This document shows positions 44,936 through 55,655 of a stretch of 64,000 nt of DNA, piece by piece. Position numbers and translations under genes: made by a program. The DNA comes from Neoceratodus forsteri. Taxonomy: Eukaryota > Chordata > Ceratodontiformes > Ceratodontidae. The stretch spans positions 832,442,001-832,506,000 of the forward strand of contig CM057452.1 of assembly GCA_016271365.2 (NCBI GenBank). The letters are read 5' to 3'. Positions within the stretch are counted from its first letter, which is position 1, and each line of letters starts with the position of its first letter. The notes beneath the pieces are model-generated. The model worked only from the letters and a program-made list of their open reading frames with translations. It was not told the origin of the DNA and made no database searches.

Positions 44936-47454
44936 AGCACTATCACCCGGTAGCTTGGAGTCAGCCTGTTCTTGGGCTGCATTCTCCAGTTTGTTACCTT
45001 GCTGCTCATTAACCCTGAGTTTAAACTCCTACTTCCTCCTACTACTTGACAGCCCTCGAACTTGAGCCTTCCATAGCCACAGCCTGTCGATGAGCCTTCT
45101 ATCTACTGTCCTTAACTCAGCACTGTTTTAAGTCTCTCCCCTGCCACTGACCCTGCACAAATGTGATTGTCTCAAACCACCTGTCTTCCCCCAGCTTATT
45201 CTGTGTACAGTCCTCCCTCACATTGGTCTCTAGTATGTTGCTACCAGGTCAGTTCTATACAGAAGATTACTCCCCCACCACCCTTGACTAAAAGTAATAA
45301 CAAAGCCTCCTCTTGGCTGCATTAACATACAGGCTGTGAAAGCCTATGTTGAGCCTCCCTCCCCCGACGTTATATGAAATAATGACAATGCCTCCCCGGC
45401 TGCTTTACTTTCTGCTAAATTAGTTTCTTGAACCCACAGCACTCACCATGTACCTTGGGCTGTACTAATTGTACCTCTATATGAGATAGCTTACAATTGT
45501 AAATAGACCAATTGCTGTTATTTCTTGTAATTTTTGTCTCTGTACTTGTGCACCCATACTCTGTAACTACCTTTCTGTGTTGGCCTCTTGTCAAGATGTG
45601 GAACCTTTGAAAAAGAGCATTTTGCTCAAAGGTTATGTCCGAATGATGAAATAAATAAATAAATAAATAAATATGCAGTCTATCCTTGGCATAACGCCCC
45701 TTATTGTTCCATGTCTTGCCCCAATTCCCCTACTACCCCATACCCCATTTCTGCACACCAACCCTTCAACCACCCATTAAACTCCAGTATTCTTAGCTTT
45801 CTTGCTGTGCTTGCCCTAGGTACCGGGAGTACCTAAGAGAATGTAACTGAGCTTCCCACCTGATTGCTGATACCCCCCATTTCCCTGAACCTCTCTTGCA
45901 CTTCTTCCACTGTACTGCCCTCTAGGTCATTTGTTCCTAGGTGCACAATGATATGAGACTTCCCTCCCTCCTTCTTCACACATTTCTGAATGCACTGCCC
46001 TACTCTCTCCACTGTCATACCAGGCACTCCATCCAGGTTCAGCTCTTTCTTGCTCCCTTATCTCCCCATCTCACCCCCCTGAGCATAGACTCCCCTAATA
46101 CAAGTACTCACTCCCCCATCCCTTGCACTTCCCCCATGGTTTGCCCTCATATAGGCCCCTTTTCCTCAGTGTCCTCTCATTTCATATCCTGCTCCTTTCA
46201 CCCTCCCTTCTCCTCCAGTTGCACCTCCACTTGATCGCCTCCTCCATCCTTTCTGTGCTCGCTCCCTTCCACAACCACTCCCCCCACTACTTTTACATTC
46301 TCCCACTGCCCCCTGCATTGTGCCTCACCCTCTACCAACATGTTTTGGCCTTCTTCACCCTTTTTTTAGTGTGTTCGTGCCAACTTGACCTACTTCCCTG
46401 CCCCTCCCAATTTTTACCCCACTGTCTTCCCTTTCTCCTTGTACCCTATATTCCCCCTTTCCTCCTGGTCACCCGACTCTTGTTCTATGGTGGCTTCCCC
46501 AACCTCCAGCTCTCTTTCATCAACCAGTACAGCATACCTGTTTGTTGTCTCCATCCTCCTACCCTCCCCTGAAATCCCTTCCTGCCTCTGCTTAACCTGA
46601 ACCTCTTTCCTACTTCCTCTCTGTCTACCCGTGTTCCCTACCACCTGCCAACACCCCTTGTTGGTGCTTCTAGGACCCTGTGGACTTGGCCCACCCGACC
46701 AAGGCCCCATTCTGGCTCATGGCAGCCTGGTCTATCAGGAGCCCTCCCTGCCCCTCTGCCTCATCTTCTTCTCACCCCCTTGTACCTATCCCTTCCTCCC
46801 AGTTCCCATCTCAAGCTCTCTATCTCTAGCGTAAGTTGTCTGAACATCCTGCATACTGGACACCCCCCCACCTTCCACCAGTTTCTCAGAAAGAGTGCTG
46901 CCCCACAACCATTGCAGCTCACAACCCTCCCAGCCTCCCTGTGCCCCCAACACCAGTCATCCCTACCTCTCCACTCCTCCCCTCCATTCTCCCACCTGCC
47001 TCCTTACCCTGGCCTCCACATCCCCCCCCGTCTCTTACTCTCTAAATATTCCACAGCTCTTTACAATTGCATCCGTATTTCTATAAGGGCTGTAAACCTA
47101 TAGCACTGCCCTAAAACTTTTACTCTGTCTCCTTCTGTAGGAACTTATAGCTTCTCCCTCCTCCTCTTGTATGTGCCCTTTGGACCTAGTTACTGGCTAC
47201 ACCCTTTGTAATTCTGTCTATATATCAGCTAGGCTATTTCTTGTGCTGTGCTGCCTAACTGTTTCTGCCTCTTTACGTAGGTGTGGCTTGGCCTTCCACT
47301 ATAAAGGTAGAGCACCTGGGGGTGGTTGGGGAATGGGGGTGGGTGAAGAAGGCAGCTCCTTTGGTACACAGCGTCTACAAAAACAATCAGGTGAAAAAAA
47401 AGACATACATCCATAGACTGCAGGGCAAAAACACTGCTCTAGTTCAACCTACCA

Positions 47455-47740
47455 GTGAACAGATTCTCCTAGTCCTGCTCACACAAATTGGGGAATCCAA
47501 CTGAATGTCAGTTATGCACACACTTGAATTTCAACCCCTCACTAATCCCCTGCTAAAATGTGATACCTGCAGTTAAGGTACAAACCTCATCCAGTTTCAA
47601 ACACTTACAAACCTTCTAGCAAACAAATTCTCCTAGTCCTGCTCATACAAAATGGGGGATACAACTGAATGTCAGTTAGGCACACACTTGAATTTCAACC
47701 CCTCACTAATCCCCTGTTGAAATGTGATACCTGCAATACC
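47455..47740 (-). repeat. Tandem repeat in CR1 (C) 5' region, 163-bp period
   Basis: ATTCTCCTAGTCCTGCTCA(C/T)A occurs at 47,463 and 47,626, each followed by ACTGAATGTCAGTTA(T/G)GCAC and CCCTCACTAATCCCCTG. It parallels the repeated units in the 5' UTR of the CR1 at 6,591. Confidence 0.85.
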
Positions 47741-47875
47741 ATACATCCATTAGGTAAACTAATATGTGAGCCTACCCCTCTCTCCAATAATCATGTAAGG
47801 ATTTAATAATTCATCCATAATCCATCATAATCATACAAAAATACAGCATTCTGCTATTTGCAACTACAAAATTAA

Positions 47876-48575
47876 ATTGTTATTTTTGAAAGGGTTACAT
47901 TCTGTCTAGGTTTTCCAAATGTCCTTTTCAGAAATTGTAGGACTGTGGTTTCCTGTGCAGAAAAATAATTTTGAAGATAAGTAACCAGCTGGTCCATTTT
48001 GAAGAAGATCTGGACTTTGTTGTCTTTGGTGACCTTGAATTTATCTAGGGTCAACAGAGAGAATGGGTATCCTATTTCCAAAAGGTCTTGGCGGTATGCC
48101 AAGACAATACATCAAAACTGCTGACTGTCAAAACAGAAGTCAGAAAAAATGTAGTATCTTTGATTTCTGTAGTTATGTGATCCATGAAGTTTGGCTAATT
48201 TGAACACAAAGTCACAGCCAGAGTCTAAGGCAAAAATAGCCAGAATTGTTGTTTTTAATGTTCCAGTGTCATGATGTTTTTTGGATACCCTAAAGGCATG
48301 AGTGAGTAATGGTGGGTTATCTTGCAGGAGATCAAGTCACTTGGTAGGTATGTCTTTTACAAGTTCTTGAGTATCGGAATCATATTGCTCCACAAGTCCA
48401 ATCATGCAAACATTTCTATGTCTTAGGAAGTTTTCATTGTTTTCTGGTTTGGGGTTTATGTTATAGTTATCTTTCATTAAGTTATGCCAGTTTGCCTCTA
48501 AGGCCACAATTTTTGCATCTTACTTAGCACTCATGAGTGCTCAGCCACTGCCTTCTCTGTTGCTTTTTCAGTGAC
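47876..48575 (-). pseudogene. L1/Tx1-like ORF1: RRM and C-terminal half
   Basis: The minus strand reads an end of coiled coil (TEKATEKAVAEHS, LEANWHNLMKD), then ENFLRHRNVCMIGL, the ENxxRRxNxRIxGx signature of L1 ORF1. HAFRVSKKHHDTGTLKTTIL (RRM), SHNYRNQRYYIFSDF, and the C-terminal domain AYRQDLLEIGYPFSLLTLDK, FKVTKDNKVQIFF follow. At least three stops interrupt it. L1 ORF1p is a trimeric RNA chaperone of the retrotransposition particle. The N-terminal half lies beyond the inserted L2-like LINE at 53,090-53,545. Confidence 0.72.
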
Positions 48576-48580
48576 ATGAA

Positions 48581-51500
48581 TTTATTTATTTTATTTATTT
48601 ATATATCAGTTTACAACCTTTGAGCCAGTGGCTCGTTTCCAAAGGTACCTCGTCACAAAGAGGACAAAACACAGTACAACATTTAGTTACATCATTGTAG
48701 ATAACAGCTTTTTACAACATAGCAGTCACAGTTTTAGGCAGATATATGCAGTAATTACTTTGTTTACAATAACAGTGTTACAGGTTTGGTATTCACAGGT
48801 TATCACAGTACTTTGGATAAGATTGAGAGGTAAGCATACATTGGTTAAGCAGACAATTAGTCTTGAGCAGGTACTGCTAGGTTAGTAAAAACAGGTGGCT
48901 ATGGGACAAGGTAGGTGATAAGTTAGGGAGGCGAGCCACTCTGGGAGTCTTGTCAGTTTTTGTTGTGGAGCTACTCAGAGAGTTTTGTCGGGTACAATGA
49001 GCTGGAACACCTTCGGCCGGGGACAAGCACAGCTACGCATGTTAAATAGCTGACTTCGAAGTGCGGTTTTGAAGCTGGAGATTGTACGGGTATCGGTGAT
49101 GGAGCTGGGGAGAGTATTGTACCAGGAGGGGGTTCTGTAACAGAAGGACCGTTGACCATGTGTAGTCCTGGTCCTAGGGCCAGACAGGGTAGCCTTGGAG
49201 GAGCTACGAGTTTGGACTAAGTGTTGAGCTAGGTGGATAGAGGCTGTCAGGCTGGGAGGGGATAGTCCAAGGAGTGTTTTTTTTAGTTATGAGGCAGGTT
49301 TGGTATCTGAGCCATTCGTCCAGGTTAAGCAGCTTAGCCAAGTCATATAGCTGGCAGGTATGGGTTAATCTGGTGGCTCCCGTAATTAATCTACAGGCCT
49401 TATTCAAGGTGAGTCAGATTTTTTTGAGGGCGGTCGTGTCCGTGGCACCATAGACAGGCAGGCCATAGTCCACAAGGGACATGATTGAGGAGGTCACTGC
49501 TAGTCGGAGGGCATCGGGGGGGAGGCAGTGCTTGTAGCGATAAAGGATACCTAGCCGTGTATTGGTAGCTGAGGCTAGAGCATCAATGTGGTCGTGGAAA
49601 GTGAGGGCAGAGTCAAAGGAGACCCCGAGGTACTTGTACAGGCTGACTTGATCGAGAGGATGCTTAAAGCCAGGGAGGATACAGAGTGGGAAATTACTGA
49701 GTTTGTTTTGGGATGGGCAAAGAACATGGTTTTGGTTTTTTTAAAATTGACTACAACTCTGTGCTCTTTGAACCAGGCTTCAGCATCATTGAAGGCTAGT
49801 TGCAAGGTGTCTTGAAGGGAGATGAGGTTTCGGTGGGTGGCAAAGATGACGGCATCATCTGCGTACAGCAGGATTTTACCCGTGCAAGCTCTGGGCATGG
49901 TATTGAGGTATAGTGAGAAGAGAAGTGGACCTAGGATGGAACCCTGGGGGACACCGGATCAGATAGGACATGTATTGGAGAGGGTCCCATCAATTTTAAC
50001 ACGCTGAGAGCGGTCAGACAAGTAGCTGGAGCACCAGGAGACTGGGCCGGTGGCAAAGCCAGTGCGGTTGAGGGCATCCAAAAGGAGGGGTTGGGAGACA
50101 GTGTCGAAAGCCTTTGAGAGGTCAATAAACACTGCTCCTGCTAGTGAGCCAGAGTCCAGGGAGGAATGAAGAAAATTTGAGAACTCAATAAGGGCAGTGC
50201 TGGTACTGTGACCTGCATGGAATCCGTGTTGTTCATGGCAGAGGATGTTGTATTTGGTCAGGTAATCTGTGATTTGGGTAGCCACCAGTTTTTCTAGGGC
50301 TTTGGAGAGGGGTGGAAGGATGGAGATAGGCCGGTAGTTCCTGGCTGAGGACCTGTCACCTCCTTTGTGTATGGGCATGACTGTGGCTGCTTTCCAGGCT
50401 GTAGGGAATTGCCCCAGGCAGAGGGACTTATTGAGCAGGGTAGTTAGGGGGGCAAGGACCTGATCCAGGACCCGGCGGAGGATACTGGGGTCCAGGGATT
50501 CGCTGCCAGTATTGTTGCTCTTTAGAGCTTGAAGCAGGTGTGGCCTAGCCTCCTGGGGAGTCACCCTGCATAAGTGGAAGCTAGGATATTGAAAGTCAGG
50601 GGCGGGTAGGGTTGAAGGAGGGTCAAGAAGTCTCTGGGAGGACAGACTAAGGTCTGTGAAGGATGTGTTGAGGAAGTTGGCTATGTGGGCAGGGTCGGTG
50701 GAGATAGAGCCTTCGATGGTGATCTGTGAGGGGTGAAGAGAGCGCACGCTCCCATTTAGTTGTTTAATGTTGTCCCAAAAAGTTCTAGCGCTCCCCCAGG
50801 AGGAGGTAAGCTCAGCCTGATAGTGATCGGCTTTTGCTTTCCTGATGGCCCATGTGCATTTGTTTCTAGCAGCATTGTAGGCCTGTCTGTCCACAGCATG
50901 GCCTGTTTCAGAGGCCAGGTGCCACAAGTTATCCCTGTGTTTGAGCAGTTGCAGCAGGGCGGGCAATCAGGGGCATTCTGAACTTTGTGCGGACTGCTGT
51001 CATGGGAGCGAAAATGTCGCAGGCATTATTGAAGGTTTGGGCGAAGAAGGTAAGGGCGGAATCTATATCAGGGGCATGGTGTATGGGAGACCAGTTAATT
51101 TGGGCAAGATGTAGCTTAAGGCCTTTTAGTCCGCCTGGTCTGAGGCGCCGACGTAGAGTGGGATGAGCCGTGGGTTTGGGAGTGGGGGTGGCCCAGCGGA
51201 AAATGATAGGAGAGTGGTCACTAATAGAGTCCGGAAGGACCTGGGTATCATAGATTTGTAGAGGGCGGTTGGTGATGACCACATCTAGCAGGGTGCTGGT
51301 ACCTTTCTTTGTGTTAACTCTGGTGGATTGGGAGACTAGTTGGGACATGTCTATGGCTGTGAATGAGTCACGGGTGGTGTCGATGGATGAGCTGAGCCAG
51401 TTAACATTCAGGTCACCCACAAGGACTTGGTCAGCTGTGTGAGGTAGGGTTGAAAGATAATCAGTTAGCGAAGCCAGTGCCAAAGTTTGGTTTTAAGGGG

Positions 51501-53085
51501 GAATGTAGGCAGCAGTAAGATAGAGGGGACCCCTGGAGGGGTCGGGAGTCAGTTTGAGAGTTAGAGCCTGTGCCCTGTGGGCGAGAACAGGGGCAGGGAG
51601 TGTCAGTCCAGTGAGAGAGACCCTGGTGTATATCGCACAACCCCCCCCCCCTTCTACCTACATGATTCTCCCGGTAGAGGGAGTACCCTGGAATAGTGAC
51701 AAACGAGTCTGGAGTGGATTTTGATAACCAGGTTTCCATCAGCGCGATGACATCTGGCCTATGCGAGGTGACCCAACATTGGAGGGAATCTAGTTTTTTC
51801 ATTAGGCTGCATATATTCATAGATGCAATGCAGAGCCCGGGTGACCCTGTAAGAGGGTTTGAGGGAGCTGGGCCAGGGTTTGGATGAATATTGCCTGTCA
51901 GGAGTAGTAGTATAACCACAGCCCTGGCCAGGGGACGGGAGGGTGAGCTTTCGATAAGTATGGCATGGGGGTGCTTTTGGGCACAAAGGGGTGGGCAGGG
52001 TTTTCCAGGCTGTGAAAGTGAGGAGGATAAGTCTCCAGTGGGCGCCTGAGGAAGTAGTAGTAGGGAGCGGACTGGGGGAGGTGTTGATGACTGGGGCAGA
52101 TGATGAGAGTAGGGTGTGGTAGGGCTAGCTCCAGAATAATAGCAGGATCAGGTGCCATTGTGCCTGGGGGGGTATTAGGTTGGTGAGACAATGGTGCCAG
52201 GGTGAGGATGATAGGGAGGCATTGTAGTAAGAGGGCTAACATATTGCTTGTGGTTGCAGCTGGGTGGTAGGTTGAAGTTGTTTTGTGTCACTCAGCAAGT
52301 GTGGATGCCACTTTGGAATGGTGGTAGTGACACGGACTCTGGTGGCCAGGGTACCAGGTTCAAGACCAACTCAGGGCAGTTGGTCACAGGACCTAGGTGA
52401 GAGCCATGCTCCACATTCTGGGTCCAGGACACAGGGTATGTTTGGGACCAAACAAGGGGTGCGTAATAGCGACTCCTAGTGGCCGCTCGATGAAGGCTCA
52501 GCGGTGATGGCAGGAGGTCCAGGCAGGATTTAGTACAGTGTCAGGTGTGGGAGGGGGAGCGGGCAGAGCCTCTGTAGTCAAGGAAGACAGGAAGAGGGAT
52601 AGGTAGTTGGAGGAGTCCAAGATAGGTGGTCAACCAGCATGGGCTTGGGGGTGGAAGGAAGGGGGCCCAAGAATAGGCTAGTTAAGAATCGGGTGTGGAG
52701 GTGGAGAGGGCAGAGGGCTGGGAGAGAAGGGAAGAGGACAGTAGTTAGAGGGGTCCAAGTATAACAGGGGGGAGGCTTTCTGAGAATAGAAGAGCTAGAG
52801 GCAGTAACAAAGGGTCCCTCTAGTGGCTGGCAGGTATAACCTACAAAAGGGAAAATGGGGACTTAGTATTTCAAACAGCAGGAAGTGATGTCATCAGGCA
52901 GGGACTATAAAAAAAGGGACAACCCTGGGTGGGAGGGTGGCTGGGGCGGACGGGGCAGTCGATGCGCGTAGTGTGTCGATGGGCTAACCCCCCTCAAAAA
53001 GGTGCTGGTAGAGGTTGTTTAAATTACCTCTGCTAGCACCACCGAGTGTTTCAGCTCCAGGAGGGAGCTCCGAATGCTTCGGACA
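48581..53085 (-). mobile_element. L2-like LINE (I), nearly full length
   Basis: A 4.5-kb minus-strand element with its 3' tail (AAATAAATAAATTC on the minus strand) at 48,581. ORF2 occupies about 52,240-49,204 and a long 5' UTR extends to about 53,085. The 5' UTR holds an internal duplication (GGAGGAGTCCAAG at 52,610 and GAGGGGTCCAAG at 52,750) and a hairpin GGTGCTGGTAGAGGT/ACCTCTGCTAGCACC (53,001-53,040) close to its 5' end. It splits an L1-like ORF1. No clear target duplication was read. Confidence 0.85.
49204..52242 (-). pseudogene. LINE I ORF2: 2A-like leader, endonuclease, reverse transcriptase
   Basis: The N-terminal stretch starting near 52,242 is hydrophobic (MLALLLQCLPIILTLAPLS). It shifts frame to LLLLTGNIHPNPGP (about 51,900-51,860), which resembles the 2A motif DxExNPGP. 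Endonuclease blocks are IASMNICSLMKKLDSL, VIALMETWLS, VLVGDFNVNWLS-type (GDLNVN here) and SDHSPIIFRW. The RT frame of 335 codons (50,966-49,959) has NYRPISILPPLSKALEKL, QHGFHAGHSTSTALIEFSN, and VFIDLSKAFDTVSQPLLL. YADD occurs in the next frame (ILLYADDAVIFATH, about 49,870), and MNKACRLITGATRLTH lies at 49,400. Three or more frameshifts. Both nuclease and RT active sites are largely intact. Confidence 0.88.
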
Positions 53086-53089
53086 GGCA

Positions 53090-53545
53090 GCAAGCCACTT
53101 ATTTCTGTTTGTAAAAATTCAGTTTTTTTCTTCAATAATGCCTCAAATTTTTTGTCACTACATTCAACTCACAGCAGAAATTTATCTTTAGAGTGGCCCA
53201 GTGTATTCAGCATGTACTTCTTAGACTCAACATGGGAGGACTGAGATGTTGGCAAAAAAGTTATGTTCTCTACATTCTGCTGCATTTTTGGCAGCTCCTG
53301 CAGTAATCTTGGGCCTGATTGAAGGAGGAGTGCCTTGCTGTTCAGTAGCAATTGGGGAGGTCAGCATGCTGATTCTTCCAGCACTGCCACCATGCTCTGG
53401 GCTTAGTTGTCCAGGCTGAAACTGCTGACCAAGTAGTACAGACCTGTGAGACGTGAAGTTTTTCCAAGGATCCATGATCAAAAAGCTGGCACTTTACAGG
53501 TAATACTACACAGCTGAAGGCATGATACTCCAAGATTCATTTGGA
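53090..53545 (-). pseudogene. L1/Tx1-like ORF1: N-terminal half and coiled coil
   Basis: The minus strand reads an N-terminal Ser/Pro/Gln-rich part (53,481-53,227), then SDKKFEALLKKKTEFLQTEI (about 53,155-53,097), a heptad-patterned segment as in L1 ORF1 trimer coils. The coil continues on the far side of LINE I at 48,575. Frames are shifted between the two parts, and the match is to architecture more than sequence, so the assignment depends on the downstream half. Confidence 0.55.
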
Positions 53546-53924
53546 GCATTAGGCACTAAATTCAGAGCCATCCAGCTGCATGCACAAAAAGGTGTGCCAT
53601 GCTTAACACTTGGTGCAGCCGGCTCTGGCACCATATATAAACAGATGGCATGATCCAAACAGAACATGCAAGCTGTTTGAATATCAGACCCTGGTTGCAT
53701 GGTCACATCAGGGGGTTGCCATATTCTGTGCAGGGCTGATGACTGCCCATAGGGGTACTACGTGACAAACCCTGGTGTGCACCACAGGCCCCATGGATGA
53801 TATTCAGCCCACACATGCAGATGAGTCCAAATAGACATGCACAGCACAATGGGGCCATTTGTATGCCCATTATGGGATCATCTGTATGTGTGCACTGCCT
53901 TGGAGTGTGCTGGGCCAGTCCCCT

Positions 53925-54345
53925 CCAGCCCTGATCCTTGTCAAAACAAATATCCCACCCAGTGTGTCCCTGGAAGTCTAGTGGTACCCCCCAGCCTCGA
54001 TCACTGTCAGAATAATACAACCTCCACTGATCCCCTTATCCCTGGTAGTCTAGTGGTAGACCGAATCACTGTCGGAATAATTAAAAGCTCCCTCCTGATC
54101 CCTGCATCCCCAGTAGGCTAGTGGTCCCTCCCCAGGCCTAATCACAGTCAGAATAATAAACTCCCCTGATCCCCATCTCCCTGGTAGTCTAGTGGTCCCC
54201 TCCCAGCCCTGATCACTGTCAGAATAATCAAACACTTCCTCCTGATCCCCGTATACCTGTTAGTCTAGTGGTTCCCCCCTCCCCAGCCCCAATCTGTATA
54301 ATAAAAAAGTCCCCAGTCCCTGGAAGTCAAGTGGCCCCCCACTCT
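53925..54345 (+). repeat. Minisatellite, about 70-75 bp unit (left arm)
   Basis: Units contain CCTGGTAGTCTAGTGGT and TGATCACTGTCAGAATAAT; the latter recurs near 53,999, 54,064, 54,139 and 54,212. The inverted counterpart is at 60,750-61,165. Confidence 0.85.
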
Positions 54346-54480
54346 CTGCCCCATTAGGCAGTGGCCCACCACCCTGCTTCCCCTCAACCAGATCAGAGCC
54401 GGTGACTGGCACAGCCCACCTCACACCACACTGGCCAGCCACTGATTGAACTGAACAGGAGCGCATACAGTATACAGTAC

Positions 54481-55429
54481 ATTTATTTATTTAAAATTTG
54501 GTAACAGGGAAAGGCACACTGAGCTGAGGCTGTTTTTTAGGTGCAACCCACGGTAAGGGTAACATATGAATAAACAGTAATACAAAACAATGAAAAGTTC
54601 ACAGTATACAAGTCCAATTACAGTAAGGTAAATCATAATACAGGAAAAATACTCACAATACAGATATGGATTACAAAAACAATTCAGGAGTAGGACAGAC
54701 AAGTAACAAATATGTTTGAAACTCTGACTAATTTTAGCAGGAGAAGAGTACTCTGCCCTGCACTGGGGTATGATGGAGTCGGGAGAGGTAAACTATGAAG
54801 ATCTGACTTCTATTGGGGGAGGCTGCTCTGGTAGTGGGAGGGAGTTGAGAGCATTGTGAGCACTGTGGGAAGGGGAGAAGTCTGAGGAGTCTTTTGAAGG
54901 AGGAGGAGAAAGAGGAGGATAGGTGAAGATCAGAGGGAAGTTTGTTCCAGAGTAGTGGGAGATGATAGCAGAAGGTGGATTGGCCAGCGGCAGAATAAGG
55001 GTGAGTGATAGAGAAGGTATGTGGGTCTCTGCAGCATAGAGAGTTGCTTGAGAGAGGCGGGAGGAGAGGTAGGGGTGGAGAGTCCCAAACCAGAACTTAG
55101 CAACAAGGGAGGCACAGTGTACCATCCTTCAGTGAGATAATGGTGCTAGAGAGAGAGCAGAGTAGAGAAGAAAGTGGTGTGTGAATGGAGGGTTGGCAGT
55201 AGCTAAACAGCAGAAAGAATTTGTGTGTCCAGTCTGGAGAGGGCCGTAACTGGTGCAGTGCCATAGACCACATTGGCATAATCAAAGACAGGTAGAATCA
55301 TTTTAGATACCATCTCCTGATGGGTGGGTAGAGGGAGACTATATTTGTGATGATGGAGGACTGCAAGCTTAGGTCAGAGTTTGTTTCTCAGCCCTCACCA
55401 GCTTATCTCCACATCCACTAGGACAAATT
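54481..55429 (-). mobile_element. L2-like LINE segment (H): 3' end and ORF2 C-terminus
   Basis: The tail ATTTATTTATTTAAAATTTGG at 54,481 marks the minus-strand 3' end. The coding remnant reads LAVLHHHKYSLPLPTHQEMV, ILPVFDYANVVYGTA and, further down, LSSRLSQATLYAAETHIP and HSAHNALNSLP (thumb/C-terminal blocks of L2-like ORF2). It may be the missing 3' part of segment G (58,251-60,570), which stops just before this region of the protein; if so, the F block was inserted between them. Confidence 0.7.
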
Positions 55430-55655
55430 ACATAGAAACATAGAGTTTGATGGCAAATAAGGACCACTTGGCCCACCCAGTCTGCCCATTTCCCTACCTA
55501 TTGGATAAGCTGCAGGTTCTAGTTAACCAACAACGTACTTCCTGCAACCCCCCACTATAATTGCCTTATGTCTGTCCCATGCATGTTTGAATTCCCTCAC
55601 TGTTTTAGACCCCACAACCTCTCCAGGAAGGCGGTTCCATGTGTCCACCACTCTC
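55430..55655 (-). mobile_element. CR1 3' fragment
   Basis: Begins ACATAGAAACATAGAGTTTG and continues GGACCACTTGGCCCACCCAG and TTGAATTCCCTCACTG. It is the same 3' UTR as at 58,966 and, inverted, 4,100-4,193. It abuts LINE F at 55,656. Confidence 0.85.

Larger units (their letters stand above)
42088..45675 (+). mobile_element. L2-like LINE (B), 5'-truncated, nested in CR1 (C)
   Basis: CAGTCTAT at 42,080-42,087 and 45,676-45,683 flank the insert (8-bp target duplication). It starts inside the RT and ends in an (AAAT)n tail at about 45,648-45,675. A solo LTR (43,221-44,837) interrupts the C-terminal region: WLNEIP before it, then INSLPIFKAELRCHLAKAE after. A 700-bp 3' UTR follows, including TTTGAAAAAGAGCATTTTGC near 45,607. 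Confidence 0.87.
42000..46975 (-). pseudogene. CR1 (C) ORF1: zinc knuckle and SGNH esterase, split
   Basis: The N-terminal part (about 46,970-46,830) has VVSCNGCGAALFL and GGCPVCRMFRQL, the same C-x2-CG...CP-x-C knuckle as the CR1 at 7,377, followed by a leucine helix. A TNRYAVLVDERE block lies near 46,530. The esterase shows VERVGQCIQKCVKKEGG, HIIVHLGTNDLEGST (SGNH block with GTND, about 45,960-45,920) and LRILEFNGWLKGWCAEMGYG. The last block (DxLxLNIEGTRALRHWLEKYI) lies beyond the L2-like insert at 42,079-42,000; its catalytic His appears lost. Stop at 42,000-42,002. Confidence 0.8.
37194..47760 (-). mobile_element. CR1 LINE (C), interrupted by two nested insertions
   Basis: A minus-strand CR1 whose 3' end (minus strand GGCAATTTCGTATGTTCGTA) is at 37,194. 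ORF2 runs from about 41,980 down to 37,500 and ORF1 from about 46,975 down to 42,000. A Penelope-like insert (38,732-40,494) splits the RT and an L2-like insert (42,088-45,675) splits the end of ORF1; both have target duplications. Removing the inserts leaves about 5.2 kb, a near full-length CR1 with tandem repeats in the 5' UTR. Confidence 0.85.
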
